This document shows, piece by piece, positions 61,840 to 64,000 of a stretch of 64,000 bases of DNA. The stretch's first letter is position 1. Each line of letters begins with the position of its first letter. The stretch is taken from assembly GCA_034336665.1 (NCBI GenBank), contig JAPFBE010000003.1, positions 13,866,360 to 13,930,359 of the forward strand. The letters run 5' to 3'. This stretch comes from Luscinia megarhynchos. Its lineage: Eukaryota; Chordata; Aves; Passeriformes; Turdidae. A program made the translations under genes and the position numbers. The notes beneath the pieces were generated by a model. It ran no database searches and was not told where the DNA came from. It saw only the letters and a list, made by a program, of their open reading frames with translations.

Positions 61840-64000
61840 CAGCTCTGCACTTTGTGCCATGGAGCAGGGAGAGGGCTAAACATTTGCAGTTGGGCCACGC
61901 GCATTTGTGTAACATTCCTTCAGAGTGTGCAAGCTTTTAGTCCCAAGCTTTTAGTTCAAGCATTTCAAGCCTGCCCCTGGGAAGGGCTCTGTGCCTGCCT
62001 TTCTCTGCAGAACCTGTAGGTCTAGAAGGGATACAGCACTTACAAAAGCTGGACTGTGTGGGAACAGTTGGCCTTGCATTCCCAGCACCCTATTTTAGTA
62101 TATTGTTCAGTAAATAATCACTGTGAACATAAAAGACTGCCACAATGCTATATGAAAAGATTTTCAACGGTGAAAATGCTGCCAATTGAAATAAAGTGAG
62201 CTTTGGCTATGTGGAACTGAATCTGCAACAGAGTTTTTCTTACAGAGAATTATTTTTTCCATCAGTCTGGTAGTTTGAAATGTTCCAGATTTCATTTCAG
62301 GGAAACATTCATTAAGCAGTCATAGCTGGGTATCTGTTGGGTGGTTGGTGAAACAAAGTTTATTAACTGATCCATATCCAGAAATTTTATTAAAATCCAA
62401 GAATTTTATGTAATATTGTATTGCACAGATACCAGATAATTCTTGGACCGAACATTTAAATGCAGGACAAGTCTTCAAAAATCGTGGTTAGTCTTTTAGG
62501 TGGAAATTGCCATAAGCATATTCAGCAGCTGCTATAAAAATAATGTGAAAATAGTAATTTGTGATTTTTGGTTAGGAAAAAGCAGAAAAGTTGATCCAAC
62601 CTCTATCATTTCAGAAATTAGATATTTCCCAAAACTTTTTTTTTTTTTTGTTGCCATTTTCAATCTTCTTATACTGGCTTCCTATCATACAATGAGTTAT
62701 TAGCTTGAGAATATAAGAAGAAGCTGGTAATATCACCTATGCTGATGCTGCAAATAAAATGGTCATGAGCAACAGCAAACAACCCCACTGAAATGCAGGA
62801 CAAGGAAATTTGCTGGAATGTTGCTTTGCACTTTTTGTGACCACCAGCTCCTGTACAAAGCTGAATGTTAGCCAACTGTCCTTTAAGTGAAAGTCACTTA
62901 AAAGAAATTACAGAAAGTGCAGAATGAAACATCAACATTTAGAATTTTGAAAACTGTGATTAAAGGGAATAATAATGGATCTCTGTGCTGGATCAGAGCC
63001 TTTACTTGTAAATGGATCCATTCAGCTGTTTGCATGGATCCAGAAATGGATCTCAGTTCAAGGATTTCTTATGAAACTTCTATTAGACCTAAGAAGGGCT
63101 TTGAAAACTTATTTTTAGACAGTAAAGGACAGAAGTGATCAGCAGAATGATGGAGCCTGACCTCCTGCATAATCCTGCACCTCCTCCTCTGCAGGACATG
63201 AGCTGCTTTTGTAATGAGATGAAGTGAAGCCAAAATTTGGAGCAGTGGTTGTTGCATCTGTTTGAATGGCTGTGCTGGGCATATGCCTCCCTGGATTTGG
63301 AAACTGACCCTGCAAAACGTAAGAGAGCTTGAGACATTAAACCTCTCTCCTAGGACACCATAATGAACATTTCTAAGCCTGACACACTCTGTGGGACACA
63401 GGAAAAAGCCCACATTTAGTTTAATTGCAGACAATACTGCAGGTCTCAGAACAGTTGCCGTGAGTGAGGGAGGATCTTTGGTCAGGACTGTACAAACACA
63501 GCAGGCACTGAGAAGCCTATGGTCTAAAGGCAGCAGAGGCACAATGTTGAGATCCACAAACTAACTTTAGAATAGCTGGATCAGGCACTGGAAGTAATAG
63601 AAATACTGCTAAAGCACTGAACTGAGCTGCTGCTATTTTATATTACTGCTAAATGTGAAAGAGCATGAAAACATTTCAGGAGCTGGTATAGAGACAGAAA
63701 TCTATATATATATATACACAGAACGTTGTTTAGTAAGGGGAAAGCAGAAAGTAAAATTATTTCCCCTTTTGTCCCAACTTAGTCACAAGCCTACACTTAA
63801 GAAAGTGACCTTAGTGCAATGTCAGGTTCCAGAAGGACCTGGACTGCAGCCAAAGGCCAGAGAGAGATCACTGGAAGATCTGGAAATTGTTCTGGAGGGA
63901 GTGACTGGAATTTGCTGAGGAAAGGAAATCAATCCAGACTGGCACTTACAGGGAGATAAACGGAGTTCCTGTATGGGAACATCACTAGGGATCCAAAACC
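61840..64000. other. Unique non-coding stretch
   Basis: No gene or mobile element is recognised. There is a short tandem duplication of CAAGCTTTTAGT-like sequence at about 61929-61955 and poly(T) at 62635-62649. A 162-codon minus-strand frame at 63069-63557 has no recognisable domain. Confidence 0.5.
63703..63720. repeat. (TA)n microsatellite, short
   Basis: Seven TA units followed by two CA units. Confidence 0.85.

Noticed and set aside
61507..62019. 170-codon open frame with QLPSPGAAFITRCSSHHQ-type repeats
   Set aside because: The stop-free 19-bp minisatellite yields the same repeat in all three plus frames, which explains the length without coding function.
63069..63557. 162-codon minus-strand open frame
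   Set aside because: Hydrophobic and mixed sequence without a recognisable domain. There is no conservation evidence in hand, so chance is the likelier explanation.
1..64000. tRNA, rRNA, CRISPR, bacterial operon or phage content
   Set aside because: No cloverleaf with A and B boxes, no rRNA signature, no spaced direct repeats of CRISPR type, and no dense bacterial-style genes were seen. The sequence is vertebrate non-coding in character.

Overview
This window reads as nuclear DNA from a bird, most likely a songbird. The clearest sign is several truncated CR1 LINE copies, on both strands, ending in the octamer-type tail ATTCTATG or ATTCTGTG that is typical of avian CR1. Three solo LTRs of endogenous retroviruses resemble families I recall from passerine genomes. 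Most of the sequence is AT-rich and poor in CpG, with stops in all six frames every few tens of codons. No rRNA, tRNA, CRISPR array, operon or bacterial-type gene is visible. The window looks intergenic or intronic, and no protein-coding gene can be named with confidence.

Layout. 1-1960 is unique sequence, followed by a 1.1 kb minus-strand CR1 (1961-3056) with a decayed reverse-transcriptase C-terminus. 3057-13892 is unique sequence. At 14506-15595 there is one sharp CpG island, the only strong promoter candidate. It holds an RFX-like X-box, GC boxes, GC-rich tandem repeats and several plus-strand splice donors. 16900-17180 is unusually CpG-retaining and homeodomain-motif-rich, and is a candidate conserved element. 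A second minus-strand CR1 lies at 17686-18200. A splice-flanked candidate exon lies at 23756-23876.

The middle of the window carries a solo LTR with a perfect 7-bp target duplication (31295-31988), a diverged LTR of the same family in the opposite orientation (37074-37769), and a different LTR with TATA and CCAAT boxes and AATAAA (about 38796-39315). A (TG)25 microsatellite lies at 34339-34389. The right part has four plus-strand CR1 fragments (52780-53090, 54560-54815, 59806-60014, 60070-60385), possible enhancer-like elements, and a 15-unit 19-bp minisatellite (61558-61839).

How it may work: a transcription unit could start in the CpG island and run rightward, with long introns containing the repeats. 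That is inference. The three exon-like segments (13893-14038, 23756-23876, 54853-54979) are not shown to belong to one gene, and they could be lncRNA exons or chance. I found no convincing new biological system. The most useful leads are the CpG island with its X-box, the 16.9-17.2 kb element, and the paired LTRs.
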